Below are positions 25,257 through 33,598 of a stretch of DNA of 64,000 nt, piece by piece. Where the stretch lies: the NCBI GenBank assembly GCA_946220775.1, contig CAMIFC010000001.1, positions 62,001 to 126,000 on the forward strand, in the 5' to 3' direction. Made by a program: the position numbers and the translations under genes. Within the stretch, counting starts at the first letter, position 1, and every line of letters begins with the position of its first letter. The DNA comes from an uncultured Corynebacterium sp. (GTDB taxonomy: Bacteria; Actinomycetota; Actinomycetes; Mycobacteriales; Mycobacteriaceae). Under the pieces are notes generated by a model. That model was not told the DNA's origin. It worked only from the letters and a program-made list of their open reading frames with translations, and made no database searches.

Positions 25257-25312
25257 AGGGGTGCCCGTCGCCTCTAGCAGCGGGCAATCACCGACCGCGT
25301 ATGCTGGTCGGC

Positions 25313-26011
25313 ATGATGTACACCGGTGATGGTTGGGCAATTGGTGCCGATGGTTCGCGGCGCTGGGGAACTCTGGGCGCCGCGGGACTGTTGCTATACA
25401 CCGTTGATCCCGACGAGCCTGAACGGTTGCTGGTGCTGATGCAGCACCGCGCACCGTGGACCAACCGGGGGGATACGTGGGCGCTGCCCGGAGGCGCGAT
25501 TGACGTGGGAGAGAGCGTCGAAGAAGGTGCGCTGCGTGAAACATGGGAGGAAACCGGCGTCAACCCGTCGGACGTCATGGTTGATCGCACGATCGTCACT
25601 ACCCGGATTCCGCTGAAACACACGCTTCGTCGCGTTCCCATCGAGCCAGAGGACGAGCCACTGCTCGACCCGATCAAGTCCATGATTGAGCGCGATGGCG
25701 ACGTGGCGCAGGCGCTCCGGGATCATCCGATAATTCACCCGGAGCACGGCGGTCGTGCCGTGTTCGGCCTGGGTGCGCGATTCTGGTGGGAGATTCCGGA
25801 CGCCACCGCGGCGGAGTGGACATATTCCACTGTCATCGGACATGCGTCGAAGCCCTTAGAGCTGAATCCAACGGAGGAGTCGCAGGATCTGACTTGGTGG
25901 CCTCTCGACACTCTTGAGGAGCTTAACCTCATGCCGGATTTCTTGGAGGATGTTCCCATGCTTCGTAAGGCCGTGACCGAGACCGCGAAGCAGCGGGGGA
26001 TACTTAATTAG
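25313..26011 (+). CDS. NUDIX hydrolase
   Basis: Pyrophosphohydrolase of 232 residues with a complete Nudix box (GGAIDVGESVEEGALRETWEETGV) at about residue 60. These enzymes cleave nucleoside diphosphates linked to another group; the substrate here cannot be inferred. An insertion of about 60 residues after the box and a WWPLDTLEEL tail make it longer than MutT. The start at 25313 is preferred because TATGCT precedes it by 7 nt; ATGs at 25301 and 25316 are alternatives. It sits between gatA and pfkA. Confidence 0.88.
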   Translation: MMYTGDGWAIGADGSRRWGTLGAAGLLLYTVDPDEPERLLVLMQHRAPWTNRGDTWALPGGAIDVGESVEEGALRETWEETGVNPSDVMVDRTIVTTRIPLKHTLRRVPIEPEDEPLLDPIKSMIERDGDVAQALRDHPIIHPEHGGRAVFGLGARFWWEIPDATAAEWTYSTVIGHASKPLELNPTEESQDLTWWPLDTLEELNLMPDFLEDVPMLRKAVTETAKQRGILN

Positions 26012-26070
26012 GAATAGCCCGCGGCTAAGTTCGCGCTGCGCATTCGTCGGAAATCATTAAAGTAAAGACT

Positions 26071-27111
26071 ATGCGTATTGCGACTCTGACCAGTGGTGGG
26101 GACTGTCCCGGACTGAATGCCGTCATCCGCGGTATCGTCCGGACAGCAGGACAAGACGATATTGAAGTCCTCGGCTTCGAAGATGGCTTTGAAGGCTTAC
26201 TAGATGACCGCGTGGTGCCGTTGTATGACGATGCCTACATCGACCGCATCATCCGCTTTGGTGGCACGATCCTCGGAACGGGGCGGCTACACCCCGATAC
26301 GTTCCGGGCGGGAATCGACCAAATCAAGGAAAACCTGGCCAAAAATAAAATCGATGCGCTAATCCCCATTGGTGGCGATGGCACGATGAAGGGCGCCCAA
26401 TGGCTGCGCGATAATGGGGTGCCAGTGGTTGGCGTCCCAAAAACTATCGATAACGACGTGGACGGCACGGATTACACTTTCGGCTTCGATACTGCGGTCT
26501 CTGTCGCGACGGACGCCATTGACCGGCTGCACACTACCGCGGAGTCGCACGACCGGATCATGGTCGTCGAAGTGATGGGGCGGCATGCAGGCTGGATCGC
26601 GTTGCACGCGGGCATGGCTGGTGCGGCGCACGACGTCTTGTTGCCGGAATTCCCCTTCGATATCGACGAAGTGTGTCGCCGAATGGCCATCCGCATCACG
26701 CAGGGGGAGCGCTACGGAATCATTGTCGTCGCTGAAGGCGCGCAACCCATCGGCGGCTCCATGGGTGGCGACCTGACCGTAGGGGAAGAGGAATACGACC
26801 GTTTCGGTCACATCAAGTTCAAGGGCATGGGCGACATGGTGGCCAAGGCCATCGAGGAACGCATGGGGCTGGATGTGCGCTCCACAGTGCTTGGCCACAT
26901 TCAGCGCGGTGGCACCCCAACAGCGTTCGACCGAGTGCTGGCAACTCGCTATGCAGTCAACGCGACGCGTGCGGCACTACGCGGGAACTTCGGCAAGGTG
27001 GTAGCGCTGCGCGGCGAGAAGATCAAACTGATCAGCTTCGAAGAAGCAGTAGGAAAGCTGAAGACCGTGCCCTATTACCGCTACCGGAATTTGAAGGCAC
27101 TGCTGGGATAA
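26071..27111 (+). CDS. pfkA: 6-phosphofructokinase
   Basis: Phosphorylates fructose 6-phosphate in glycolysis. The protein has 346 residues. It starts with the nucleotide loop GGDCPGLNAVIRG, then shows PIGGDGTMKGA. The glycine in GGDG points to ATP rather than pyrophosphate use (GGDD in PPi enzymes). PKTIDNDVDGTDYTFGFDTA holds the catalytic aspartates, and EVMGRHAGWIA and LGHIQRGGTPTAFDR follow. TAAAGT ends 7 nt before the ATG, indicating leaderless expression. Confidence 0.96.
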   Translation: MRIATLTSGGDCPGLNAVIRGIVRTAGQDDIEVLGFEDGFEGLLDDRVVPLYDDAYIDRIIRFGGTILGTGRLHPDTFRAGIDQIKENLAKNKIDALIPIGGDGTMKGAQWLRDNGVPVVGVPKTIDNDVDGTDYTFGFDTAVSVATDAIDRLHTTAESHDRIMVVEVMGRHAGWIALHAGMAGAAHDVLLPEFPFDIDEVCRRMAIRITQGERYGIIVVAEGAQPIGGSMGGDLTVGEEEYDRFGHIKFKGMGDMVAKAIEERMGLDVRSTVLGHIQRGGTPTAFDRVLATRYAVNATRAALRGNFGKVVALRGEKIKLISFEEAVGKLKTVPYYRYRNLKALLG

Positions 27112-27181
27112 AGTCCTAGGACAATTCCTAGGGTTGAGGCTGTTATGCGCGCTGCGACGGCACCGTACTAGACTGGCACGC

Positions 27182-28696
27182 ATGACTGCGCCTGTGTATG
27201 ACTACTCGGACGACGTGATGGACTTTGACGAAGTGCTGGAGCGCTTCGACCCCGTGATGGGTATGGAAGTTCACGTCGAACTGTCCACGAAAACCAAGAT
27301 GTTCTCCGCCTCTACCGCGGAGTTCGGTGGCGAACCGAACACCCACGTTGACCCCTGCAGCCTCGGCCTGCCGGGGGCATTGCCTGTGGTGAATCGCCAG
27401 GGTGTGGAGTGGGCGATCAAAATTGGTCTGGCGCTGAATTGCAAGATCGCGCCGTACTCCCGCTTTGCCCGGAAGAACTACTTTTACCCAGACCAGCCGA
27501 AGAACTACCAGATCAGCCAGTACGATGAGCCAATTGCTTACGACGGCTACCTGGACGTTGTTCTTGAGGACGGCACCGAATGGCGCGTGGAGATCGAGCG
27601 TGCCCACATGGAAGAAGACACCGGCAAGCTGACCCACCTGGGTGGCACCTCGGGCCGTATTCATGGCGCCACCGCATCCCTCGTGGACTGCAATCGCGCC
27701 GGTGTGCCGCTGATTGAGATCGTGACAAAGCCAATCGAAGGTGCCGGCGAGCGCGCACCAGAGGTAGCCAAGGCTTACGTCACGGCTCTGCGCGACTTGG
27801 TGAAGGCGCTGGGTGTCTCCAACGCCCGCATGGACCAGGGTTCCATGCGCGTGGACTCGAACTTGTCGCTGATGGAAAAGGGCGCCACGGAGTACGGAAC
27901 CCGCACGGAGACGAAGAACATTAACTCCCTGCGTTCCGTCGAGCAGGCAGTGCGTTTCGAAATGCAGCGTCAGGCGGCGTGCATCGTCAACGACGTGGAG
28001 ATCCAACAGGAAACCCGCCACTACCAGGAAGATGGCACCACCTCGAAGGGGCGTCCGAAGGAGTCCATGTCGGACTACCGCTACTTCAACGACCCAGACC
28101 TGCCGCCGGTGATCGCGCCAGCCGAGTGGGTAGAGGAAATCCGAGCCACCCTGCCAGAGATGCCATGGATTCGCCGCGTCCGCATCCAGGAGGAGTGGAA
28201 GCTGAAGGACGAGGAAATGCGTGACCTCCTCAACGCTGGCGCTCTCGACCTGATTATCGAGACCGTTGAAGCTGGCGCCCAGCCAACAGAGGCTCGCAGC
28301 TGGTGGGTTGCCTACCTGGCACAGAAGTCCAACGAGCAGGGCGTCGAGTTGGAACAGCTGGCTATCACCCCAGCACAGGTTGCCCGGATCATTGAGCTGG
28401 TAGGTGAAGGCAAGCTGACCACCAAGCTGGCCCGCACGGCCGTTGATGGTGTGCTCGCCGGTGAAGGCGACGTCGACCAGGTTGTCGCTGACCGCGGCCT
28501 AGAGGTCGTTCGAGACGACGGCGCCATCGAAGCCGCCGTTGACGAAGCACTGGCCGCCAACCCAGACATCGTGGAAAAGTACCGCGCTGGCAACAAGAAG
28601 GTCACCGGCGCAATCGTCGGTGCAGTCATGAAGGCCACCAAGGGTAAAGCTGACCCAGCACAGGTCAACAAGCTGATCGCGGAGAAGCTCAGCTAG
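27182..28696 (+). CDS. gatB: Asp/Glu-tRNA amidotransferase subunit B
   Basis: Subunit of 504 residues that binds the misacylated tRNA, activates the acyl group and, with GatA, amidates it. Motifs are MGMEVHVELSTKTKMFS, the KNYFYPDQPKNYQISQYD segment, the LEEDTGKLTH-type site (here MEEDTGKLTH), SMRVDSNLSL and SDYRYFNDPDLPPV. A GatB/YqeY tail domain occupies the last 150 residues. I prefer the ATG at 27182 over an upstream start at 27134 because TAGACT precedes it by exactly 7 nt and conservation begins there. A CCTAGG pair in the pfkA-gatB gap has no clear meaning. Confidence 0.96.
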   Translation: MTAPVYDYSDDVMDFDEVLERFDPVMGMEVHVELSTKTKMFSASTAEFGGEPNTHVDPCSLGLPGALPVVNRQGVEWAIKIGLALNCKIAPYSRFARKNYFYPDQPKNYQISQYDEPIAYDGYLDVVLEDGTEWRVEIERAHMEEDTGKLTHLGGTSGRIHGATASLVDCNRAGVPLIEIVTKPIEGAGERAPEVAKAYVTALRDLVKALGVSNARMDQGSMRVDSNLSLMEKGATEYGTRTETKNINSLRSVEQAVRFEMQRQAACIVNDVEIQQETRHYQEDGTTSKGRPKESMSDYRYFNDPDLPPVIAPAEWVEEIRATLPEMPWIRRVRIQEEWKLKDEEMRDLLNAGALDLIIETVEAGAQPTEARSWWVAYLAQKSNEQGVELEQLAITPAQVARIIELVGEGKLTTKLARTAVDGVLAGEGDVDQVVADRGLEVVRDDGAIEAAVDEALAANPDIVEKYRAGNKKVTGAIVGAVMKATKGKADPAQVNKLIAEKLS

Positions 28697-28710
28697 TCTC
28701 CTCGGCGTTG

Positions 28711-28729
28711 CCTGGCCGTCATGGCCAGG
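28711..28729. terminator. Hairpin with GTCAT loop between gatB and the LysE-type gene
   Basis: CCTGGCC-gtcat-GGCCAGG is a perfect 7-bp stem 15 nt after the gatB stop, between convergent genes. It has the same pentaloop as the gatA hairpin and no T run. Confidence 0.5.
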
Positions 28730-28771
28730 CCGGTGCCCACAGCGGTAACGAACGTCGCTAGGGGCAGGGCA

Positions 28772-29401
28772 TCACAGCAGCGCGATCTTCACCGTCAGCA
28801 CCGTCAGAATGATGCCGAAGATCGCGTTGATAACCCGCCACACATTAGGGCGGGATAGCGGACCGGCCAGGAATCCTGCGCCATAGCCGACGAGGGGAAA
28901 CCACACGGCGCTGGCTAAAAGTGCACCGATGGTGAGTAGCCAGCGATCCGTGGGGCCGTATTGGTTGGCGATGCCGCCCAACAGCACGAAAGTATCGATG
29001 TACGCCGAGGGGTTGAGCCAAGTTAAGGCAATGGCGGCAACAACTGGGCGGGACGACATGCCTGGCCGTTTCGTTCGCTCCTGCCGCTCGGCGCGCTCTT
29101 CCGTCGAGATATCGACCTTGGTGGGGAAGAACGCGTCTTTAAACGCGGAGAACGCGAACCATCCCAAAAATGCGACGCCGATGAATTTCAGTACGTCCAG
29201 GACCATGGGGAACTGGGTGACAACAAGCCCACTGCCTAGGGTTCCCAGTGGAATCAGGATGGCGTCCGAAAAGAAACAAACAAGGATGACCGCCGTGATG
29301 GACTCCCGACGGATGCCTTGTTTGATGAGCAGAATATTCTGCGGGCCGAGCGCGACAATTAGGGAAATGCCGAGCAAGAAACCGGCGAGCAGAACCTCCA
29401 T
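28772..29401 (-). CDS. LysE/ArgO-family amino acid exporter
   Basis: Inner-membrane exporter of 209 residues with five to six hydrophobic segments. The family signature GISLIVALGPQNILLIKQGI lies at the N-terminus and LTWLNPSAYIDTFVLLG in the middle. A charged cytoplasmic loop separates the third and fourth segments. LysE and ArgO export basic amino acids, and the P-S-A-Y-x-D motif fits that branch, but the substrate is inferred. No lysG-type regulator is adjacent. TAGTTT lies 7 nt upstream of the ATG. It follows the thiol reductase gene on the same strand. Confidence 0.9.
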   Translation of the reverse strand: MEVLLAGFLLGISLIVALGPQNILLIKQGIRRESITAVILVCFFSDAILIPLGTLGSGLVVTQFPMVLDVLKFIGVAFLGWFAFSAFKDAFFPTKVDISTEERAERQERTKRPGMSSRPVVAAIALTWLNPSAYIDTFVLLGGIANQYGPTDRWLLTIGALLASAVWFPLVGYGAGFLAGPLSRPNVWRVINAIFGIILTVLTVKIALL

Positions 29402-29463
29402 ACTCTAGAAACTACCGGTTTTCCGACGACCAGAAGCCGTCGGGGTGAAATTAAGTGGCGAAA

Positions 29464-30510
29464 TTACGCGAAAGCGCCAGCCTCGTCGCCCTCGAGCTTG
29501 TCTTCCGGACGGACCGGGCCTGGGGCAGTGCCAGCACCAAACGGGGTGCCCGGCAAGGATTCGCGGTCATGGGCAGCGTAGAACTGCTTCGGGTTCGGTC
29601 CGATTGGGACGACACCCGTGGGGTTGATGTCCTGGTGCACCAGGAAGTAGTGGTCCTTGATCTGCTGGAAGTTCGTTGTGTCGCCAAAGCCTGGTGTCTG
29701 GAACAGATCGCGCAGGTAGCCCCACAGGTTTGGCATTTCCATGATCTTGTTGCGGTTGGTCTTGAAGTGGTTGTGGTAGACCATGTCGAACCGGATCAGG
29801 GTGGGGAAGAGGTACACGTCGGCCAGCGTGATGTGGTCGCCGACCAGGTAGCGGCGGGTGGATAGGCGTTCCTCGAGCCAGTCAAGGGAGTCGAAGAGCT
29901 CCTTGAACGCGGCCTCGTAGGCATCTTGGCTTCCGGCGAAACCGCAGCGGTACACGCCGTTGTTCACTGTGCGGAATACTCGCTTGTTGACTTCGTCGAT
30001 CTCGGAGCGGAGCTCTTCCGGGTAGAGGTTCGGCGCGCCCTCGCGGTGGAATTCTCCCCATTCGGTGACGAAGTCTTCCACGATCGTGAAGAAATCATTA
30101 GACACCACGGATTTGCTCTCGATGTCGACAATTGCCGGAACCGTGATGCCCTTGGGGTAGCCGGGGAAGCGGTGCATGTAGGCGTCGCGCAGTTTGCCGA
30201 TTTTCAGCACGGGGTCGATCGAATCCTCATTGAGGTCGAAGGTCCAGGACTGCCAATCGTGCGTCGGCCCGGTGAGGCCCTGCGAGACTGCATCTTCCAG
30301 CCCCATGAGTCGGCGCGTAATGACCGCGCGGTGTGCCCATGGGCAGGCGCGGGCAGCGATCAAACGGTATTTTCCGGACGCCACTGGCCAAGGTTTTCCC
30401 TCACCTGATTTGGTCGTTGCTGGGTCGAAGTTGTCGGGGGTGGCGACGATGCGGTCGTCAATGTAGTTCATGTCGCGGTTAAATTCTCCGCCGGTTGCTA
30501 CGTATGCCAT
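29464..30510 (-). CDS. Ecm4/YqjG-type thiol-dependent hydroquinone reductase
   Basis: Glutathione transferase fold protein of 348 residues, with an N-terminal thioredoxin-like part carrying the catalytic cysteine C56 in RACPWAH and an all-helical C-terminal part (YLVGDHITLADVYLFPTLIRFD). This family reduces glutathionyl hydroquinones. Actinobacteria make mycothiol instead of glutathione, so the physiological thiol here is probably mycothiol; that is inference. The start at 30510 follows a strong GGAGG site. A perfect palindrome (30553) lies about 43 nt upstream. Confidence 0.9.
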   Translation of the reverse strand: MAYVATGGEFNRDMNYIDDRIVATPDNFDPATTKSGEGKPWPVASGKYRLIAARACPWAHRAVITRRLMGLEDAVSQGLTGPTHDWQSWTFDLNEDSIDPVLKIGKLRDAYMHRFPGYPKGITVPAIVDIESKSVVSNDFFTIVEDFVTEWGEFHREGAPNLYPEELRSEIDEVNKRVFRTVNNGVYRCGFAGSQDAYEAAFKELFDSLDWLEERLSTRRYLVGDHITLADVYLFPTLIRFDMVYHNHFKTNRNKIMEMPNLWGYLRDLFQTPGFGDTTNFQQIKDHYFLVHQDINPTGVVPIGPNPKQFYAAHDRESLPGTPFGAGTAPGPVRPEDKLEGDEAGAFA

Positions 30511-30552
30511 GAGAGCCTCCTTATATGTGGTGAATCTGTTAAACACCATTGT

Positions 30553-30566
30553 AGGTGATGTGTCAC
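30553..30566. promoter_or_regulatory. Palindrome in the promoter of the thiol reductase gene
   Basis: GGTGA-TGTG-TCACC is a perfect inverted repeat immediately upstream of the minus-strand -10-like TACAAT. It is a candidate operator in this 158-nt divergent region. Confidence 0.4.
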
Positions 30567-30668
30567 CCAAATGCATGTTTGGCTGATGGTGTGTAGTTTT
30601 AGTGTGGCTTATCCGACACTCCGGCTGTCGTCGCAGCATTCGTGCGGTCTGCACCTTAGGCTGGTGAT

Positions 30669-32087
30669 ATGAACGATGCATCGAAAAAAGACCGGAAGAA
30701 TCCCCGCCGATTCGGCAAGTCCCTATTTAGTCATGAGGATCAGGATGGTACGCCCGATGCTGATATCGATGTTCCTGATTATGAAGGCACGCTGAACGAC
30801 CCTGAAGAAGAAGTAGCGCCGAAGCCTGCTGAGAAAGCCAAGGAAACAGAAGATGTTCCTGAGACTGAGCAGTTTGAGGCAGCCAAGCCGGAGCCAACGT
30901 CTAACCCCGGCGTTACCACCGATACTTCAGAAGCTGACGACGCGCCAAAGGCCTCGGCAAAGGATGTGCCAAAGGATATGGGCACGCCGGAAGGAGTAGA
31001 GGGGGCGACCGCGAGTGCGCCACGACCACGTCGAGATATTTATGAGCTTTCCGGAAGGGCGCGCCCCCAGCGCATTAGTGCACCAAAAAAGGAACCGGTG
31101 AAATCACCGAAGGCTGGTAGTGCCACGAGCGAAGACGCAGCCTTGGATGCTGGTGCCACCAAGCACCAGCCTGATTTCGCCGATGCGAAGACAGAGCAGA
31201 TCAATCTAGGTGACGCTGCCGCAGCATCAGGCGCGGGCGCTGGTGCGACCGCGCACGATAGCGAGTCTGAGGCGGATACCTCCGCAGGTGTCGGCCCCGC
31301 CGGCGGCGCAGCCGCCTCCGGTGCCGCGCTCGCTGGTGCTGGTGCCCTCGGTGGTGCCGGCGCACATAACGCCGCGGAGGCGAATGCCGGGGCAACAACA
31401 CACACCGGACCGGAGTTACATGATGGCCACGGGCTGCACGGCGGTGCTGGAACGCCCGGCGAAGTTGACCCGAACACCGGAGAGGCCCTGGCAACAGATC
31501 CAGCAGCTCCGGGTGCAGCGGGGGCCACCGATGCAGCGGCCACGGATCCAGTCGCCATTGAGAATGCCAACAAGCGAGGAACACAGTCCTTCGGCCTGGC
31601 ACTCCTACGGATTGTCGCTGGCGCCGTGTTGTTGGTGACTGGGTTGCAAACCCTCTTCGGGGTCGCGGGCGATCCGGGCATTAGCGCTCTGGAATCGCGC
31701 TTCGGTGGCCTCAACGGTGCCGGGGTGCTGGCGATCGCTGTGCCAACGGTCGAAGTAGTGGCCGGTGGTCTGCTGATCCTTGGGTTGCTCACCCCCTTTG
31801 CTGCGGCAGCCGCCTTCGTTGTTTCGGCCTTTATGGCGACCTTCCATCTGGCGGGTACTAGTGGTTCACTGTGGCCTTATGGCCTCAACCCGGTCGTTCA
31901 CCAGTGGGCACTTTATGCATTGATCAGCCTCTCTCTGGTGTTCACAGGACCGGGTCGAGCCGCATTGGATCGTTCGCGTGGCTGGGCGACCCGCCCACTG
32001 GCGTCCGCATGGATCTTTGCAGCTATCGGTATCGTCGGATTCGCCGGACTGTGGCTGGTTGCCGGTGGGGGTAACCCGCTGCGTTAA
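30669..32087 (+). CDS. DoxX-family membrane protein with a long disordered N-terminus
   Basis: Protein of 472 residues. About the first 300 are low-complexity: an acidic segment, a basic patch (RPRRDIYELSGRARPQRISAPKKEP), then an Ala/Gly-rich stretch with little predicted structure. The C-terminal 170 residues are a DoxX domain with four to five membrane helices (FGLALLRIVAGAVLLVTGLQ, VPTVEVVAGGLLILGLLTPF). DoxX proteins take part in thiol-redox or envelope stress functions, mostly unproven. The tail end faces the cytoplasm if the disordered part is cytosolic. TAGGCT lies 6 nt before the ATG. It diverges from the thiol reductase gene, which hints at a shared redox context. Confidence 0.85.
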   Translation: MNDASKKDRKNPRRFGKSLFSHEDQDGTPDADIDVPDYEGTLNDPEEEVAPKPAEKAKETEDVPETEQFEAAKPEPTSNPGVTTDTSEADDAPKASAKDVPKDMGTPEGVEGATASAPRPRRDIYELSGRARPQRISAPKKEPVKSPKAGSATSEDAALDAGATKHQPDFADAKTEQINLGDAAAASGAGAGATAHDSESEADTSAGVGPAGGAAASGAALAGAGALGGAGAHNAAEANAGATTHTGPELHDGHGLHGGAGTPGEVDPNTGEALATDPAAPGAAGATDAAATDPVAIENANKRGTQSFGLALLRIVAGAVLLVTGLQTLFGVAGDPGISALESRFGGLNGAGVLAIAVPTVEVVAGGLLILGLLTPFAAAAAFVVSAFMATFHLAGTSGSLWPYGLNPVVHQWALYALISLSLVFTGPGRAALDRSRGWATRPLASAWIFAAIGIVGFAGLWLVAGGGNPLR

Positions 32088-32175
32088 TACTCCGTAAACC
32101 CTTGTGCATTGTGGTTAGCTAGTGAAAAGTTGTTGAACGAACACCGTTGGCGTACACATCACAAGGGGATTTTTA

Positions 32176-33270
32176 ATGGCGAAACGCTTACTGTCCACCG
32201 CCGTAGCAACAGCGATTGTCGGGATGACATCGACATTCTGCATGGGGGTGGCCAGCGCACAACCGAGTGAGTTAGGAAGCTCTCGCAGCATGACCGAATT
32301 TAATCCGCGCACAACCACGACCGGACATGGTGAACCGAAGTCCGGATTTTGGCAGGCATTCGCTGCCTTGTTGACACAGCCGCGGATGGCTCCAGAAGGT
32401 GTCAACGATTGGTCGTGCAAGCCAACCTCGGAACACCCAACTCCGGTGGTCCTCGTCCACGGCACTTGGGAAAACGCCTACGCGAACTGGGCGGCCATGG
32501 GGCCAGAACTCAAGAAGGCCGGGCACTGCGTCTTCGCCCTGAACTACGGGGAAAACAATCTGCTCCATGGCGGCGGGGTTGGCTCGATCATGCCGAATAC
32601 GTTCGGGCTGAAGCCGATCGAGGAATCCGCGCGCGAGCTGTCCTCATTTGTCGATGAAGTGCTGGCGGCCACCGACGCAAAAAAGGTGGACCTCGTGGGC
32701 CACTCCCAGGGTGGAGTGGTGATCCGCCAATACGCGAAGGAAGAAGGCGGCGCCACCCCGGATGACCCAAGCAAGAACAAAATTCGACGCATCGTGACCC
32801 TCGGGGCGACCCACAACGGTACGACGATGGACATGCGCGCGAACCCCGATGAGAAGCCCGACAACGGCCAGGAGGACACGTCCGACAGTAGCGAGAATGA
32901 TACAACCGGCAGCAGCGAAAAGGACAGCAGCTCCAGCGCCGACACCTTCGCGTCGAGTGAGGGCAACATCTTCAAGGATCTGGAAAAGAACATCACCGGT
33001 GCCAGTGCCGTCCAGCAAAAGAAGGACTCGCCATTCATTCGGGGTCTGAATGAAGGCGGTTACACCCAGCCCGGGATTGACTACACCATCATTGCCACCG
33101 CATACGATCAGATCACCACTCCGTTCCGATCGACCTTCTTCGAGGCCGGCCCCGGAGCGCATGTGGACAACATCCTGGTGCAGGACGACCACCCGAATGA
33201 TCGCAGTGATCACCTCACCATGAGTTACTCCCCGAACGTGATCGCACTGGTCAAAAAAGCGTTAGATTAG
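32176..33270 (+). CDS. Secreted triacylglycerol lipase / alpha-beta hydrolase
   Basis: Exported esterase of 364 residues. A Sec signal peptide (AKRLL, hydrophobic core, cut after VASA at 28) is followed by the oxyanion region VVLVHGTWENAYANW and the nucleophile elbow GHSQGG (S177). The probable acid is the aspartate in TAYDQITTPF and the histidine is in DRSDHLTMSY. Four cysteines could form disulfides. Between the elbow and the acid lies an acidic, Ser-rich insertion of about 35 residues, probably a flexible surface loop. Class LipA/EstA relatives hydrolyse host or environmental lipids; this suits a lipid-using species. The next gene's -10 box overlaps its stop. Confidence 0.88.
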   Translation: MAKRLLSTAVATAIVGMTSTFCMGVASAQPSELGSSRSMTEFNPRTTTTGHGEPKSGFWQAFAALLTQPRMAPEGVNDWSCKPTSEHPTPVVLVHGTWENAYANWAAMGPELKKAGHCVFALNYGENNLLHGGGVGSIMPNTFGLKPIEESARELSSFVDEVLAATDAKKVDLVGHSQGGVVIRQYAKEEGGATPDDPSKNKIRRIVTLGATHNGTTMDMRANPDEKPDNGQEDTSDSSENDTTGSSEKDSSSSADTFASSEGNIFKDLEKNITGASAVQQKKDSPFIRGLNEGGYTQPGIDYTIIATAYDQITTPFRSTFFEAGPGAHVDNILVQDDHPNDRSDHLTMSYSPNVIALVKKALD

Positions 33271-33274
33271 TGGC

Positions 33275-33598
33275 ATGATCATTGCTTTTTCTGTCGCGCC
33301 CACCGAAACCCCGAACAACAAGGCAGAGATGGCCGATGCGGTCGCTGAAGCCGTGCGTGTGGTTCGTGACTCCGGCTTACCCAATGAGACTAACGCGATG
33401 TTCACCCTCGTCGAAGGGGAGTGGGATGAACTGATGGCGGTCGTTAAAGAGGCCACCGATGCGGTGCTCGCGGTCAGCCCGCGGGCCAGCTTGGTTCTTA
33501 AAGCCGATATTCGGCCGGGTGTGACGGGCCAGCTGTCCGGCAAGGTGGCGTCCATAAATAATCGCCTTGGGGACCCCACACCGCACGGCGAAGACTAA
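33275..33598 (+). CDS. Thiamine-binding / UPF0045 (MTH1187-type) protein
   Basis: Small cytosolic protein of 107 residues with the MTH1187/YkoF-like ferredoxin fold: MIIAFSVAPTE at the start, FTLVEGEWDELMAVVKEA in the middle and VLKADIRPG near the end. Members bind thiamine or related pyrimidines and form tetramers. TAGATT lies 6 nt before the ATG, partly inside the lipase stop region. Its stop overlaps the convergent UvrA-like gene by 4 nt. Confidence 0.8.
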   Translation: MIIAFSVAPTETPNNKAEMADAVAEAVRVVRDSGLPNETNAMFTLVEGEWDELMAVVKEATDAVLAVSPRASLVLKADIRPGVTGQLSGKVASINNRLGDPTPHGED

